DNA of 64,000 nucleotides from Gimesia sp. (GCF_040219335.1 NZ_JAVJSQ010000004.1:248001-312000), one strand, 5' to 3'. Counted from the first letter of the stretch, positions 57,301 through 64,000 are shown. Translations and numbers: made by a program. Notes: generated by a model not told the origin, from the letters alone.

Positions 57301-58016
57301 AACAGAGGAACTTCTCCGAAATCTCAGATCGCTGGACAAAACAATTGAACTGTGTCGCCTGTCATCACCGCGATACAATCCAGAGCCCGCGGGCCATGAT
57401 TGTCGTTGATGAGGGAGAGTCCGGCTTACCGCCAGACCCCTTACCATCTCTGACCTGGGCGGGGGAGAAACTGAAATCGGGATGGCTGGAATCTTTTCTG
57501 GCTGGCGAAATCAAATGGCGTCCCCGTCCCTGGCTGAAATCCCGTATGCCTCAATTCCCAGCACAGGCTCATCTCCTGGCTACGGGACTCCGAGAGGAAC
57601 ATGGCATCCCTTCAAAAACTAACTCCCACCTTGCCTCCAGACTAGAGGCAAAGCATGAGACTCTGATTGATACGGGTAAGCAGCTTACCACCAGGCAGGC
57701 ACTGGACTGTCGTCAGTGCCATGGCATAGGGGACTTGCAACCTTCGGGAGATGAGAAAACCAGAATCGCTCCCGGAATCAATTTTGTACATATTCGCGAA
57801 CGCCTGACTCCGGAATATTATCATCGATTCGTCCTTGATCCTCCTCGATTTGACATCTCAACCAAAATGCCAAAGCTTTCCGCAGACGGAGCAACTACAA
57901 AGATTTCCACAATTCTGAACGGTGATGCCCGACGACAGTTTGAGGCCATCTGGCACTATATCCATAGCCTGGAAGAGCCTTCACAGAGCTATTCGATAGC
58001 CCCGCGCTCCGACTGA
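51366..58016 (+). CDS. 2216-residue double ThuA, LamG, propeller and five-haem protein
   Basis: A very large exported protein starting at GTG 51366, with AGAGGA nine bases upstream and a signal peptide (LTFCVCLFSSSTIAEA). In order: two ThuA-type domains (~35-277 and ~313-545), a LamG-like lectin domain (~565-755), a DUF6797-type region (~780-900), a glucose/sorbosone-dehydrogenase-like propeller (~1075-1370), an Ig/CopC-like segment (~1380-1478), a PA14-like region (~1560-1648), then a C-terminal tail with five CxxCH haem motifs at Cys1685, Cys1815, Cys1913, Cys1996 and Cys2115. It looks like one continuous frame. An extracytoplasmic, carbohydrate-linked electron-transfer machine is the natural inference; substrate and redox partner are unknown. 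It is divergent from a sulfatase. Confidence 0.88.
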   Translation: MTCYRALILTFCVCLFSSSTIAEATESLVEKTHKKKVVLIAGPKSHGPVGNGIHDYPWSVKLLKVMLDNSNIQDQVRVEYHLDGWPENPATLNDADTIMVISDGRDGEKFTEAPHFANHEHLQQIQRQIDRGCGFLTFHFSTFAPDQYSKQIQNWSGGYFDWEENGVRKWYSAIKTLQAPVVLSHAEHPICRGVKPFEMREEFYFNLRFQQNDPRLTPLMEVPALQGRAEQGNVVAWAKERENGGRGFGTTCGHFYDNWQNAAFRKFILNAIAWTAQASVPAQGVEARYYTHAEITSALTGIEGTTPAFVDDRPIRVLMFAGNEAHTWHNWKKTTPAIKQLLERDPRIKVDVSNDIEDLSQKPLQDYQVIIQNYTNWHDGTPLSEASRTAFMNYLQKGGGLVLIHFSNGAFHFSLPKAGESDWPEYRKIVRRVWNHDGKGEQKSGHDAFGNFEVLITDDSHPLTHNLQKFPVTDELYFRQAGTEPVEPIISAKSKVTGKREPLAWTYHYGKGRIFQTLLGHSEKTYDTFEACEILRRATAWAAGRDIHELERPPKKPTSPKTISLIGKGKWGKALNTNAGSISIPAKTIHKSKHLSADCWVKLNSKSGFNVFLASSKKSNPAHWEMYSYARSGFFSVYLPGQGGEYKTRINICDQKWHYVGMILEPDRIQLFVDGKRELEASLPAPKQTEIASGNLRIGGLVEKSIFSDGLLDELRITKGARDFTQVPPKPLEIDAETLILISFDEIGKDLSTLEKASGKLIPLETRTQVSQKAPVKKKEARDHWGKESVGFEQPVQATEDNRWQQTDIGNWLASIVPLPSGPVKKGLSIRVGNQQTGTACYDTRHCKLRGIWTGGFLKPYPERFGLIRAPAPEGTIHFSTQEGPGWSPEYPCRFLGSHVNRDHVTLEYQIGETTVYESPWLQKNQGTHCFTRSFEIGPGNQSLQLHIADASQVKTVPGGSRLFISKDPQSPFTIRCDGWDQIQPRIIDNAKTQTAVFEIPPRKSTQHFTIFYQINTAQDTQQKYPTPSLTSCSLQPLLIPGPSRWNELLRTQGVVSTDDAPYVVDTISIPFENPYRALFFISGHDFLDNGDLAVATVHGDVWLVKGIAHDLKNLKWKRFATGLFQPLGLKVVQNKIHVLGRDQITILHDQNLDDEADFYECFHNQYSTSPGGHDYVTCLETDSFGNFYFMHAQQGAMQVSSNGRQLNSIASGFRNPNGMGIGPGNIITASHQEGNWTPASNITEISPGGYYGYGGPRITSERPLGYDQPLCWIPRLQDNSSGGQVWVTSREWGPLQNQLLHLSYGQSKLMLTLREVIQGQSQGGTLILPLNFDSGVMRGRFSPRDGQLYVSGMKGWVTNAVQDGCLQRVRYTGQPVDLPVAVKTMQNGISLTFSNALERNTAENPDNYAIQQWNYLWSQNYGSPEYRVSAPQVEGRDEVEVLSATLLPDQRTVFLELQSVKPVMQMGISYHLTSQTGTDLKQTYYHTINNVSTQKMDSEKLTRRKKMRLLTLTQRQQLKPGILWKFHQENATSEINEDARSSRMLALSVNENEPVTPFLKPGTFSATAEGLLQVPLSGKYYFSMEGSGNCRMVINQKPVLKAEGVDLKQAPPAAVTLEKGYNQIHLDYQSPSDGTAHLRILWQGSQFATEPVPPTILTHLSDDRLLQKMRQIRAGRALFAEFKCHTCHGVNQKNPTVFTFDSEQLSSVQSVSRMPELNQSPPDLDNIGNRISKRWLFHWLRNPHSLKPDTRMPHLLGPQDSKQTIQQAADLTAWFVSRATKPVRSEPGLPLNSDASGPEQLVESGAKRFEELGCINCHHFNTDNPQADEYQRHSLALIKRKFSHSQLARFLELPHLHHPWSRMPDFRLSPIESAELSAFLIERSEGKIPSAMIPPAGSAQRGQKLYYETLGCARCHGSLQGDDQPLTLKRSVLTSQPTVNGCLSKQNEIAPGIPKFSLTSVEKESIQAFLQFGTESLQQRNFSEISDRWTKQLNCVACHHRDTIQSPRAMIVVDEGESGLPPDPLPSLTWAGEKLKSGWLESFLAGEIKWRPRPWLKSRMPQFPAQAHLLATGLREEHGIPSKTNSHLASRLEAKHETLIDTGKQLTTRQALDCRQCHGIGDLQPSGDEKTRIAPGINFVHIRERLTPEYYHRFVLDPPRFDISTKMPKLSADGATTKISTILNGDARRQFEAIWHYIHSLEEPSQSYSIAPRSD

Positions 58017-58043
58017 AATATTTTATTAATCTCAGATGTCTTT

Positions 58044-58062
58044 TTTTAACTGCATGTTAAAA
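58044..58062 (+). terminator. Weak AT-rich terminator-like hairpin
   Basis: TTTTAAC (58044-58050) pairs with GTTAAAA (58056-58062) around a five-base loop just after the giant gene, followed by TTCTTCTC. The stem is almost all A-T and the tail is interrupted, so this is only a tentative terminator. Confidence 0.3.
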
Positions 58063-58114
58063 TTCTTCTCACTTCCAACTTTATTTTAATGTATGTATTC
58101 AGGAACTACCTTCG

Positions 58115-58963
58115 ATGCCGCGGTATATACGTACGGGACATGGATCGCATGATTCTTCTCTGAAACTGCGACTGGTTGTCGCTGCCGGGATCGCGCTGTT
58201 CTCATTGATTTCGTTTTTGATGAAATCCGATGTCAATGAGATCACTGGTGAAAGCCAGCGGGTCGCCCTAACAGAGCAACAGGAAATTGCACTTGGATTG
58301 CAGGCTCTCCCCGCGATTCTGGATCAGCATCATGGCGAGCATCCGGATCAGGAAGCACAGGCATACGTTGATCGAGTGGGTGAAAAACTATTGGCGAGTC
58401 TGAATGCGTCATTGAGGAAACAGGGGCGCAGCAACCCCTACCGATTTGACTTCCACCTGCTCAATAACAACCAGGTAATCAATGCTTTCGCCTTACCTGG
58501 GGGGCAGATATTTATTACCGCCGGCTTGTTTCGACAACTTGAAACCGAAGGACAACTGGCAGGAGTTTTGGGACATGAAATGGGGCATGTTTTGTCGCGG
58601 CATGGAGCACAGCACATGGCCCAACAGGAATTCACGCAGGGGCTGGTGGGAGCCGCAGGCGTGGCGGGCGGGGACGTCAGCAGTGCCCAGATGGCACAAA
58701 TGATCGGCTCCATGGTAAATATGAAATACAGTCGCAGCGACGAACTGGAATCAGACCGCTGGGGGATCAAACTCATGGTCATGGCAGGCTACGACCCATA
58801 TGCCATGACCGGGGTCATGGAGATTCTGAAACGCTCTGCAGGGGGAGGGAGGCAACCGGAAATTTTAAGTACGCATCCCGACCCGGGGAATCGAATCCAG
58901 CGTATTCGTGATTATATCCAACGCACTTATCCCCAAGGATTGCCTGACGATCTGGAACCTTAA
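58115..58963 (+). CDS. M48 family zinc metallopeptidase
   Basis: A 282-residue protease of the M48 (BepA/LoiP-like) group. Residues ~18-38 form a signal anchor. The zinc motif HEMGH is at 154-158 and the third ligand is Glu210 in DELESDRWG. The family's ALPGGQIFITAGLF precedes the zinc site. It lacks the TPR domain of BepA, so it is closer to LoiP/YggG-type proteases that cut damaged or misassembled envelope proteins. The start at ATG 58115 has GGAA upstream. It is followed by 1131 bases without a gene. Confidence 0.9.
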   Translation: MPRYIRTGHGSHDSSLKLRLVVAAGIALFSLISFLMKSDVNEITGESQRVALTEQQEIALGLQALPAILDQHHGEHPDQEAQAYVDRVGEKLLASLNASLRKQGRSNPYRFDFHLLNNNQVINAFALPGGQIFITAGLFRQLETEGQLAGVLGHEMGHVLSRHGAQHMAQQEFTQGLVGAAGVAGGDVSSAQMAQMIGSMVNMKYSRSDELESDRWGIKLMVMAGYDPYAMTGVMEILKRSAGGGRQPEILSTHPDPGNRIQRIRDYIQRTYPQGLPDDLEP

Positions 58964-59064
58964 ATAAGGAGTCTATTTCAAAAGGAACAAATGGGCTCAC
59001 CAATGAATAATTACTGCATTCCAACCTGACTGAACAAAACATTCGTCAGAAACAGAATAGTCAA

Positions 59065-59092
59065 TTGACTTTAATTGACGATAAGTTATGAT
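59065..59092 (+). promoter_or_regulatory. Sigma-70-like promoter
   Basis: TTGACT (59065-59070) and TATGAT (59087-59092) are separated by 16 bases, close to the bacterial consensus. A transcription start near 59099 would make a transcript of about 380 nt ending at the terminator at 59453-59478. The sequence ATTGACGATA occurs at this site and again about 50 bases downstream. Confidence 0.5.
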
Positions 59093-59098
59093 GTTAAC

Positions 59099-59478
59099 AG
59101 ACTTGGCTTCCAAACCGATTAGTATTGACGATACATGTAGGTTTTGATAAACACTACTAACCAAGCAATCTCTGGTAAGCCGTTATTTTCACTGAGGATC
59201 TCTCCCGCTTTTTGAGATCAAATTTCCAGCACCCGGTGAGTATTTAATTTCACTGGTTACCAATTTGGCTTTTAAGTGAGTTGAGTCGTTACCAGCGGGT
59301 CGTCAGTTCCTCAACAGCACTATTCCCGATTTGCTCGGGGATGCTTCTTCTTGAAAGTTTTTCTCTTTCTGGATGCACTTTAAGAGACTTTGCGTATCTG
59401 CCCTGAGGCAGAACAGCCTTGCTTTCTGTAGGTCTGAGATGCGACCAATGATTCAACCCTGGGGGGTTGATTTATTTT
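59099..59478 (+). ncRNA. Candidate structured small RNA
   Basis: The boundaries are inferred from the promoter-like pair at 59065-59092 and the hairpin-plus-U-tract at 59453-59478, so both are approximate. Inside are perfect short stems CCCGA/TCGGG (59325-59329/59335-59339), CTGCC/GGCAG with a four-base loop (59398-59402/59407-59411), and a looser GATCTC/GAGATC pair near 59197. No coding frame and no known RNA family signature is apparent. Confidence 0.35.
59453..59478 (+). terminator. Rho-independent terminator
   Basis: TCAACCC (59453-59459) pairs perfectly with GGGTTGA (59464-59470) across a four-base loop and is followed directly by TTTATTTT (59471-59478). This is the most canonical terminator found in the window, and no coding gene ends within 490 bases upstream of it. 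Confidence 0.65.
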
Positions 59479-59610
59479 CGAAACAGCAAGCTGGCTCAAG
59501 GATTGGATCTATTTTATTCTCCCAATTCACTGGAGTCCTCTGACGAAATAAAGTGAGATTGTCTCACAAGTAAAACATTTAAAAGTTCCGTATTAGCAAC
59601 CATTTATCGG

Positions 59611-59639
59611 TTGACGGAGTTCATAAGAAACGATTGAAT
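59611..59639 (+). promoter_or_regulatory. Possible promoter for the rho leader
   Basis: TTGACG (59611-59616) and TTGAAT (59634-59639) are 17 bases apart. The -10 matches only partly. If used, it would give rho an mRNA leader of roughly 450 nt, which would suit autoregulation by Rho, known in other bacteria. Confidence 0.3.
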
Positions 59640-60094
59640 TTCTAGTATCAGTTTTGACCATAATTTTTGCCTGAAAGGATATCGGCAAGACCATCACCTA
59701 ACAGAGGCTTGAGTCAACAGACATTGCAAGTTCGCTGTTCTCAACGCCAGGGCCTCATCTCTTTATAAGATCCAAAGCGATGACCCTCCTAATATGGGAA
59801 AATAACAGGCCAAGACGGCCGAGTCCTCAAGCGGGCGAACGATTTCCCAGTGTGAATCTTTCTTCATGAGATCAAGACCAGGTCATATTAGTAAGAATTG
59901 ACTCGAGTCGGTTTCCGCTGAAAAAAGGATCGGCACATTCAAAAGAATGCCAGCTACTTTTCAGTCTCCCTGTGAGCTTCGCGCTGTCAGTGGTCTGATT
60001 TGAAACCATGTATCGAGCTGGTCGTGTCATGTGAGTGCCGTAGTTGTGTCTCTAATTACTTCGTTACTTCTTTATAATCATTTGGTGTTTCTGT

Positions 60095-61693
60095 ATGGCT
60101 GCAAAGAGTTCTGAAACTTCAGATAAACCAAAAACCACCCGTCGAAAAACTACCAGGACACGCAAAAAAGCGGAAAAACCTGCCGAGGAAACGGTTGAAC
60201 AAAGCAAAACTGAATCTCTGCAAGATGAATATCATCGTAAGGCAGAAGATAACCTCGAGCTTTTCGAAAACCCTCACTCTTCTACTAAAGCAGACACTGA
60301 AAGAGAAGATGAAAACATGTCTGATTTTCCTGCTGATTCCATAGACGACGAGCCCAGCGCCAACCAGACAGATAATGATCGCTCAGGCGATAAATCAGGA
60401 GGCAATCGTCGCCGCCGGAGACGGAGAAGAAAATCAGATACCCCCAATGCTCAGGGACACCAGGGGCAGGGAGCGAACAATCGTGGTCGCTCAGGTAACA
60501 ACCGGGGAGGTCGGTCGCGTACCGGTGCCAAACCCCAGCAACGCCGATCCCGCTCTACATCACCTGCCGCCAATGAAAATGTCACAGGTGTCATTGAAGG
60601 TGTTCTGGAACTGCACCCTAAAGCATATGGATTTATCCGGGATCCCAAGGTGAATTACAAAGCTCAGGATTCTGATGCTTTTGTCTCCAGTTCATTGATT
60701 GAAAAACACAATCTGCGTGAAGGTATTCTGATTCGGGGCGAAGTTGGTCCCGGTACCAGAGGACAGGGCCCCCGACTGAAGAGCATCGAAACCATCGATG
60801 GGCGCACTATCGAAGAGTACATGGAAATCAAATCTTTCGATGAGCTCACGCCGATTAACCCGTTCGAGCAGATCACACTCGAAACGGGCCCCACGCCGAT
60901 CACGATGCGGGTGATGGATCTCCTGACTCCTATCGGAAAGGGACAACGTGCTCTCGTTGTTGCACCTCCTCGAACCGGTAAAACAATGTTGCTCCAGGAT
61001 ATTGCTGAAGCCGTCAGTAAGAATCATCCTGAAATCCGCCTGATGGTCCTGCTGATTGACGAGCGGCCTGAAGAAGTAACCGAAATGGAACGCTCCATTA
61101 AAGGCGAGGTTATTTCCTCTTCAATGGACCGGGATGTTGAAAGCCATGTCCGCACCAGCCAGCTCATCTTCGAGCGAGGCAAGCGTCTGGCGGAAGCCGG
61201 TGAAGATGCCTTCATTCTGCTGGACAGTATCACCCGAACCGCTCGTGCCTTCAACAAATGGGTTGGGAATACGGGCCGAACCATGAGTGGTGGTCTGGAT
61301 GTGAAAGCAATGGACATTCCCAAGAAAATGTTTGGAACCGCCCGCCGCTTTGATGAAGGTGGTTCGCTGACAGTTCTGGGCACAGCCCTGATTGATACCG
61401 GCAGCCGGATGGATGAAGTGATTTTCCAGGAATTTAAGGGAACCGGTAATATGGAAATGGTCCTCAGCCGGGAACTTTCCGACCGACGTATCTTCCCAGC
61501 AATTGATATCACACTGTCCGGGACGCGACGCGAAGAAAAAATTCTCGAACCGGAAGTACTCGAAGGGGTCACCATGCTTCGTAGAAGTCTGATCTCTTTA
61601 AATCCAGTTGAAGCCATGGAGCAATTGAGTAGCACGCTCAAGAAGTTCCCAACCAATAAAGAGTTTCTGGAAAAGATCCGGGCGATTCTCTAG
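60095..61693 (+). CDS. rho: Transcription termination factor Rho
   Basis: A 532-residue Rho, longer than the ~420 residues of E. coli because of an N-terminal extension of about 165 residues that is low-complexity: Lys/Thr/Glu-rich first, then Arg/Gly/Asn-rich (GGNRRRRRRRRKSD; NNRGRSGNNRGGRSR). The cold-shock-like RNA-binding domain (about 168-235, GVLELHPKAYGFIRDP) and hexameric ATPase follow. Walker A APPRTGKT is near 290-297; the Walker B LMVLLIDERPEEV and C-terminal SGGLDVKAMDIPKKMFGTARR loop are intact. Start ATG 60095. It is preceded by a 1.1-kb gap with possible leader signals. The TVP38-type gene follows. Confidence 0.95.
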   Translation: MAAKSSETSDKPKTTRRKTTRTRKKAEKPAEETVEQSKTESLQDEYHRKAEDNLELFENPHSSTKADTEREDENMSDFPADSIDDEPSANQTDNDRSGDKSGGNRRRRRRRRKSDTPNAQGHQGQGANNRGRSGNNRGGRSRTGAKPQQRRSRSTSPAANENVTGVIEGVLELHPKAYGFIRDPKVNYKAQDSDAFVSSSLIEKHNLREGILIRGEVGPGTRGQGPRLKSIETIDGRTIEEYMEIKSFDELTPINPFEQITLETGPTPITMRVMDLLTPIGKGQRALVVAPPRTGKTMLLQDIAEAVSKNHPEIRLMVLLIDERPEEVTEMERSIKGEVISSSMDRDVESHVRTSQLIFERGKRLAEAGEDAFILLDSITRTARAFNKWVGNTGRTMSGGLDVKAMDIPKKMFGTARRFDEGGSLTVLGTALIDTGSRMDEVIFQEFKGTGNMEMVLSRELSDRRIFPAIDITLSGTRREEKILEPEVLEGVTMLRRSLISLNPVEAMEQLSSTLKKFPTNKEFLEKIRAIL

Positions 61694-61802
61694 TTGACCG
61701 GCATTGACGGACTTTAAAAGTCAGTGCAGTTCGATATATAGGCATTGCGATCGGGGTCAGAGTCGTCAAGCCAACCTCTTTAGATCAGAGGGAATCTTCC
61801 AG

Positions 61803-62555
61803 GTGAACGCTGCGGGTCCTGAACCAGAACAGCCTGATCATCAATCTAAGCAGCATCAGCCTGTAATTGGTTATATTCGACTGTTGGTATTTCTGATTCT
61901 CGCTTGCATCATCGGGCTGGGATATTATTTTTTCCGGGACGGGCTGACACTGGAATACTTCGCTTCCCAGGAAAGTTACTGGAAACAGTTTGCAGATCAG
62001 CATCCGGTTTCCATTTACCTGATCGCCTATTTGATCTATGCGGGGATTACGGGGCTTTCTTTACCTGGGGCAGTGCCACTGACGCTGACCTATGGCTGGT
62101 TCTTTGGACTTTGGAAAGGACTGGTTCTGGTCAGTTTTGCTTCCACAACAGGTGCCACCCTGGCATTCTTGACCAGCCGCTATTTATTCCGAGCTTCGAT
62201 TCAATCCCGTTACCAGAATAAATTCCAGCAGATCAATCAGCAGTTTGAAAAAGAGGGTGCTTTCTACCTCTTTTTCATGCGACTCGTAGTCGCGTTTCCT
62301 TTCTTCCTGATTAATGTCGTTATGGGCCTGACGACAATCCGGATCTCGACCTTCTGGTGGGTGAGCCAGACAGGCATGCTTCCCGGGACCGCCGTCTTCG
62401 TTTATGCTGGTACCAGCTTTCCTACTCTGCAGGAATTGTCTGAACACGGCGCGAAAGGCATCCTGACGCCTCAACTCATATTCGCATTCATTTTACTGGG
62501 CACCTTTCCGTTTCTGGTAAAACTCATCGCTCAACGCCTTCAACAACGCAAATAA
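61803..62555 (+). CDS. TVP38/TMEM64 family membrane protein
   Basis: A 250-residue polytopic protein. GTG 61803 is chosen because GAGGG (61788-61792) is spaced ten bases upstream; the longer frame from TTG 61704 adds residues without features. About five or six hydrophobic segments are visible (near 25-45, 75-100, 105-135, 170-200, 225-245). The SNARE-associated/VTT signature appears as GAVPLTLTYGWFFGLWKG, and FMRLVVAFPFFLINVVMG is the second conserved helix pair. The family (DedA relatives) is linked to lipid or metal transport and membrane homeostasis. The next gene encodes a mercuric-reductase-like flavoprotein; in other bacteria such pairs are sometimes fused, suggesting joint function. 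Confidence 0.85.
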   Translation: MNAAGPEPEQPDHQSKQHQPVIGYIRLLVFLILACIIGLGYYFFRDGLTLEYFASQESYWKQFADQHPVSIYLIAYLIYAGITGLSLPGAVPLTLTYGWFFGLWKGLVLVSFASTTGATLAFLTSRYLFRASIQSRYQNKFQQINQQFEKEGAFYLFFMRLVVAFPFFLINVVMGLTTIRISTFWWVSQTGMLPGTAVFVYAGTSFPTLQELSEHGAKGILTPQLIFAFILLGTFPFLVKLIAQRLQQRK

Positions 62556-62586
62556 AACATTCTGACTCAGGACAGAGAAAACGAGT

Positions 62587-64000
62587 ATGACCGATCGTAT
62601 TCAGCTACTTCCCGATGATGAATTCAATCAGAATCTGACCAAAGAGGTTCATCCCGCCGACTGGAACAATCCTACCCCCAGCGGACGCTACAATCTGGTG
62701 ATCATCGGAGCCGGGACCGCTGGTCTGGTAACAGCGGCGGGGGCAGCGGGGCTGGGAGCGAAAGTCGCGTTAATTGAGCGAACTCTCATGGGGGGAGACT
62801 GTCTGAATACTGGTTGTGTCCCCTCGAAAGCGATCATCTCTTCTGCCAGAGCTATACACAAAGTTCTAAATTCAAAACAGTTGGGGATCGAATTGGCCCC
62901 CGAAGCCGCCTCTGTTAATTTTCAGGATGTGATGCGGCGTATGCGGAAATTAAGAGCCGAGATCAGCCATCACGACTCAGCCCGTCGTTTTCAGGAACTG
63001 GGTGTCGATGTTTTTCTGGGTGAAGGCCGTTTTCTTGACCGCAAAACAATCGAAGTTGGTAAACAGACTCTAAACTTCAAAAAGGCCGTGATCGCAACGG
63101 GAGGCCACCCCACGGTCCCAGACATTCCCGGAATCAAAGAAATCGATTACCTGACGAATGAGAATATTTTCTCCCTGACAGAGCTTCCATCCAGACTGGC
63201 AGTCATCGGAGGCGGACCGATCGGCTGTGAACTCGCACAGACCTTTGCCCGCTTTGGTTCGCAGGTCACACTCATCGAATCTCATGGTCAGATTCTATCC
63301 AAGGAAGATAAAGACGCTGCCCAAATAATTCAGGAGCAACTGGAACGAGATGGTGTTAAACTCGTCTTCAATGCCAACACCTCTCTGGTCTCTGAGAACG
63401 AACAGGAAAAACTCCTGACGATTGAAACGTCAGGGCAGACAATCAAGCTGGAAGTCGATGAAATCCTGATTGCAGCCGGAAGAACTCCTAATGTTAAAGG
63501 CCTTGAACTGGAACGAGCCGGAGTTGAATACAATTCACTAACCGGTGTGATCGTCAATGACTACCTGCAGACCACAAATCCGGATATTTATGGTGCAGGG
63601 GATATCTGCTCTCACTTAAAGTTTACCCACAACGCTGATTTCCAGGCTCGGTTGGTGATTGGCAATGCGTTATTTCCTGGCAGAAGCAAAGCCAGTCGCT
63701 TGATCGTCCCATGGTGCACTTATACCGATCCAGAAATAGCACATGTGGGACTCTATGAGCATCAAGCCAGAGAAAAAGGTATTCCCGTCAACACCTTTAT
63801 CCAGAAGTTGGACAGCGTCGATAGAGCGATCCTGGATAATGAAACCGCCGGTTTTGTGAAGGTCCATGTCAAACGGGGGACAGATCAGATTCTAGGTGCT
63901 ACGATCGTCGCAGCACATGCGGGTGATTTGATTTCTGAAATCACCCTGGCCATGCAGAGTGGGACTGGTCTTAAAAAGTTAGCCAGCGTGATTCACCCTT
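62587..64000 (+). CDS. FAD-containing pyridine nucleotide-disulfide oxidoreductase (mercuric reductase-like), 3' end outside window
   Basis: The frame opens at ATG 62587 and is still open at the right edge. Residues 36-55 hold the FAD motif (VIIGAGTAGLVTAAGAA); the redox disulfide is Cys72 and Cys77 in GGDCLNTGCVPSK. A second dinucleotide loop appears as LAVIGGGPIGCELAQTF, and GDICSHLKFTHNA is the FAD-contact segment near the end of the NADH domain. The dimer domain begins but the C-terminal His-Glu pair is beyond the window. It lacks an N-terminal HMA metal-binding domain, so despite similarity to MerA it need not reduce mercury; a dihydrolipoamide-dehydrogenase-like role is possible. It starts 31 bases after the TVP38-type gene. 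Confidence 0.9.
   Translation, partial: MTDRIQLLPDDEFNQNLTKEVHPADWNNPTPSGRYNLVIIGAGTAGLVTAAGAAGLGAKVALIERTLMGGDCLNTGCVPSKAIISSARAIHKVLNSKQLGIELAPEAASVNFQDVMRRMRKLRAEISHHDSARRFQELGVDVFLGEGRFLDRKTIEVGKQTLNFKKAVIATGGHPTVPDIPGIKEIDYLTNENIFSLTELPSRLAVIGGGPIGCELAQTFARFGSQVTLIESHGQILSKEDKDAAQIIQEQLERDGVKLVFNANTSLVSENEQEKLLTIETSGQTIKLEVDEILIAAGRTPNVKGLELERAGVEYNSLTGVIVNDYLQTTNPDIYGAGDICSHLKFTHNADFQARLVIGNALFPGRSKASRLIVPWCTYTDPEIAHVGLYEHQAREKGIPVNTFIQKLDSVDRAILDNETAGFVKVHVKRGTDQILGATIVAAHAGDLISEITLAMQSGTGLKKLASVIHP

Larger units (their letters stand above)
58964..60094. other. 1.1-kb non-coding region upstream of rho
   Basis: No open frame of useful length was found here on either strand, an unusually long gap for this window. 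It holds a good promoter (59065-59092), several short perfect hairpins (59325-59339; 59398-59411), a convincing terminator (59453-59478), and a second promoter-like pair (59611-59639). A TATAAT at 60073-60078 lies 17 bases before the rho start without a matching -35. I read it as a possible non-coding RNA gene followed by a long rho leader. No tRNA, tmRNA, RNase P or SRP consensus was recognised. Confidence 0.6.

Noticed and set aside
62587-64000. Mercury-resistance operon
   Set aside because: Only a MerA-like flavoprotein without an HMA domain is visible; no merR, merT or merP is present in the window.
1-64000. CRISPR arrays, rRNA or tRNA genes, and insertion sequences
   Set aside because: No regularly spaced repeats, no tRNA T-loop or rRNA consensus, and no transposase-like protein were seen on reading both strands.

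Overview
The window looks like chromosomal DNA of a planctomycete, most likely a Gimesia/Planctomyces-like member of the Planctomycetaceae. The evidence is the gene content: two secreted sulfatases, a DUF1501 (Tat-secreted) gene paired with a PSCyt1/DUF1549/DUF1553 cytochrome gene, a DUF1598 protein, a giant ThuA/LamG/DUF6797/multi-haem protein, and a dihydropteroate-synthase-like DUF6513 gene of the tetrahydromethanopterin type. No prophage, transposase, CRISPR array, rRNA or tRNA was seen. Shine-Dalgarno sites are present but patchy, so several starts rest on protein architecture. GTG and TTG starts are frequent.

Layout. 1-7.6 kb: a 5'-truncated FAD oxidoreductase, a diiron-type MBL protein, a small membrane protein, a secreted EF-hand esterase, a DUF1598 protein and a sulfatase. 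7.6-11.1 kb, minus strand: haem genes transcribed hemD-hemE-hemG. 11.2-17.4 kb: an anchored gluzincin protease, glgB, a hairpin-rich non-coding stretch, a DUF1444-like protein and a PhnP-like MBL phosphodiesterase. 17.4-20.9 kb, minus: a LysM protein and an ExeA-like AAA+ ATPase. 21.5-26.8 kb, plus: the conserved set PhoH, 7TM-HD phosphodiesterase, ybeY, CBS/CorC membrane protein. 26.8-34.8 kb: dusB, a lipoprotein, a small protein, xerC, a Gfo/Idh/MocA oxidoreductase, a TIGR00300/LOR-SDH protein behind a leader hairpin, a cupin, and a HEPN-membrane-zinc-ribbon protein. 35.0-39.4 kb, minus: DUF1501 and PSCyt1/DUF1549/DUF1553. 39.8-43.8 kb, plus: a pterin set (PCD-like dehydratase, DHPS-like DUF6513, pabB, pabA). 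44.0-58.0 kb: a thioredoxin/YHS-like protein, a triple amidohydrolase, a second sulfatase, and the 2216-residue ThuA-cytochrome protein divergent from it. 58.1-64.0 kb: an M48 protease, a 1.1-kb non-coding stretch with a promoter and a terminator, rho, a TVP38/TMEM64 protein, and a disulfide oxidoreductase cut by the right edge.

Working together. hemD/E/G cover three late steps of haem synthesis, a cofactor also needed by the c-type cytochrome proteins encoded here. PabB and PabA make p-aminobenzoate precursors, which fits the adjacent DHPS-like and pterin dehydratase genes in folate or methanopterin synthesis. Sulfatases, the esterase, ThuA/LamG and PSCyt/DUF1501 proteins fit a marine polysaccharide degrader.

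The parts most worth a second look are the structured non-coding region ahead of rho, the HEPN-membrane-zinc-ribbon protein, the giant multi-haem fusion, the triple amidohydrolase with only one apparently intact metal site, and the hairpin leader of the TIGR00300 gene. I did not find an obvious multi-gene defence or mobile system.
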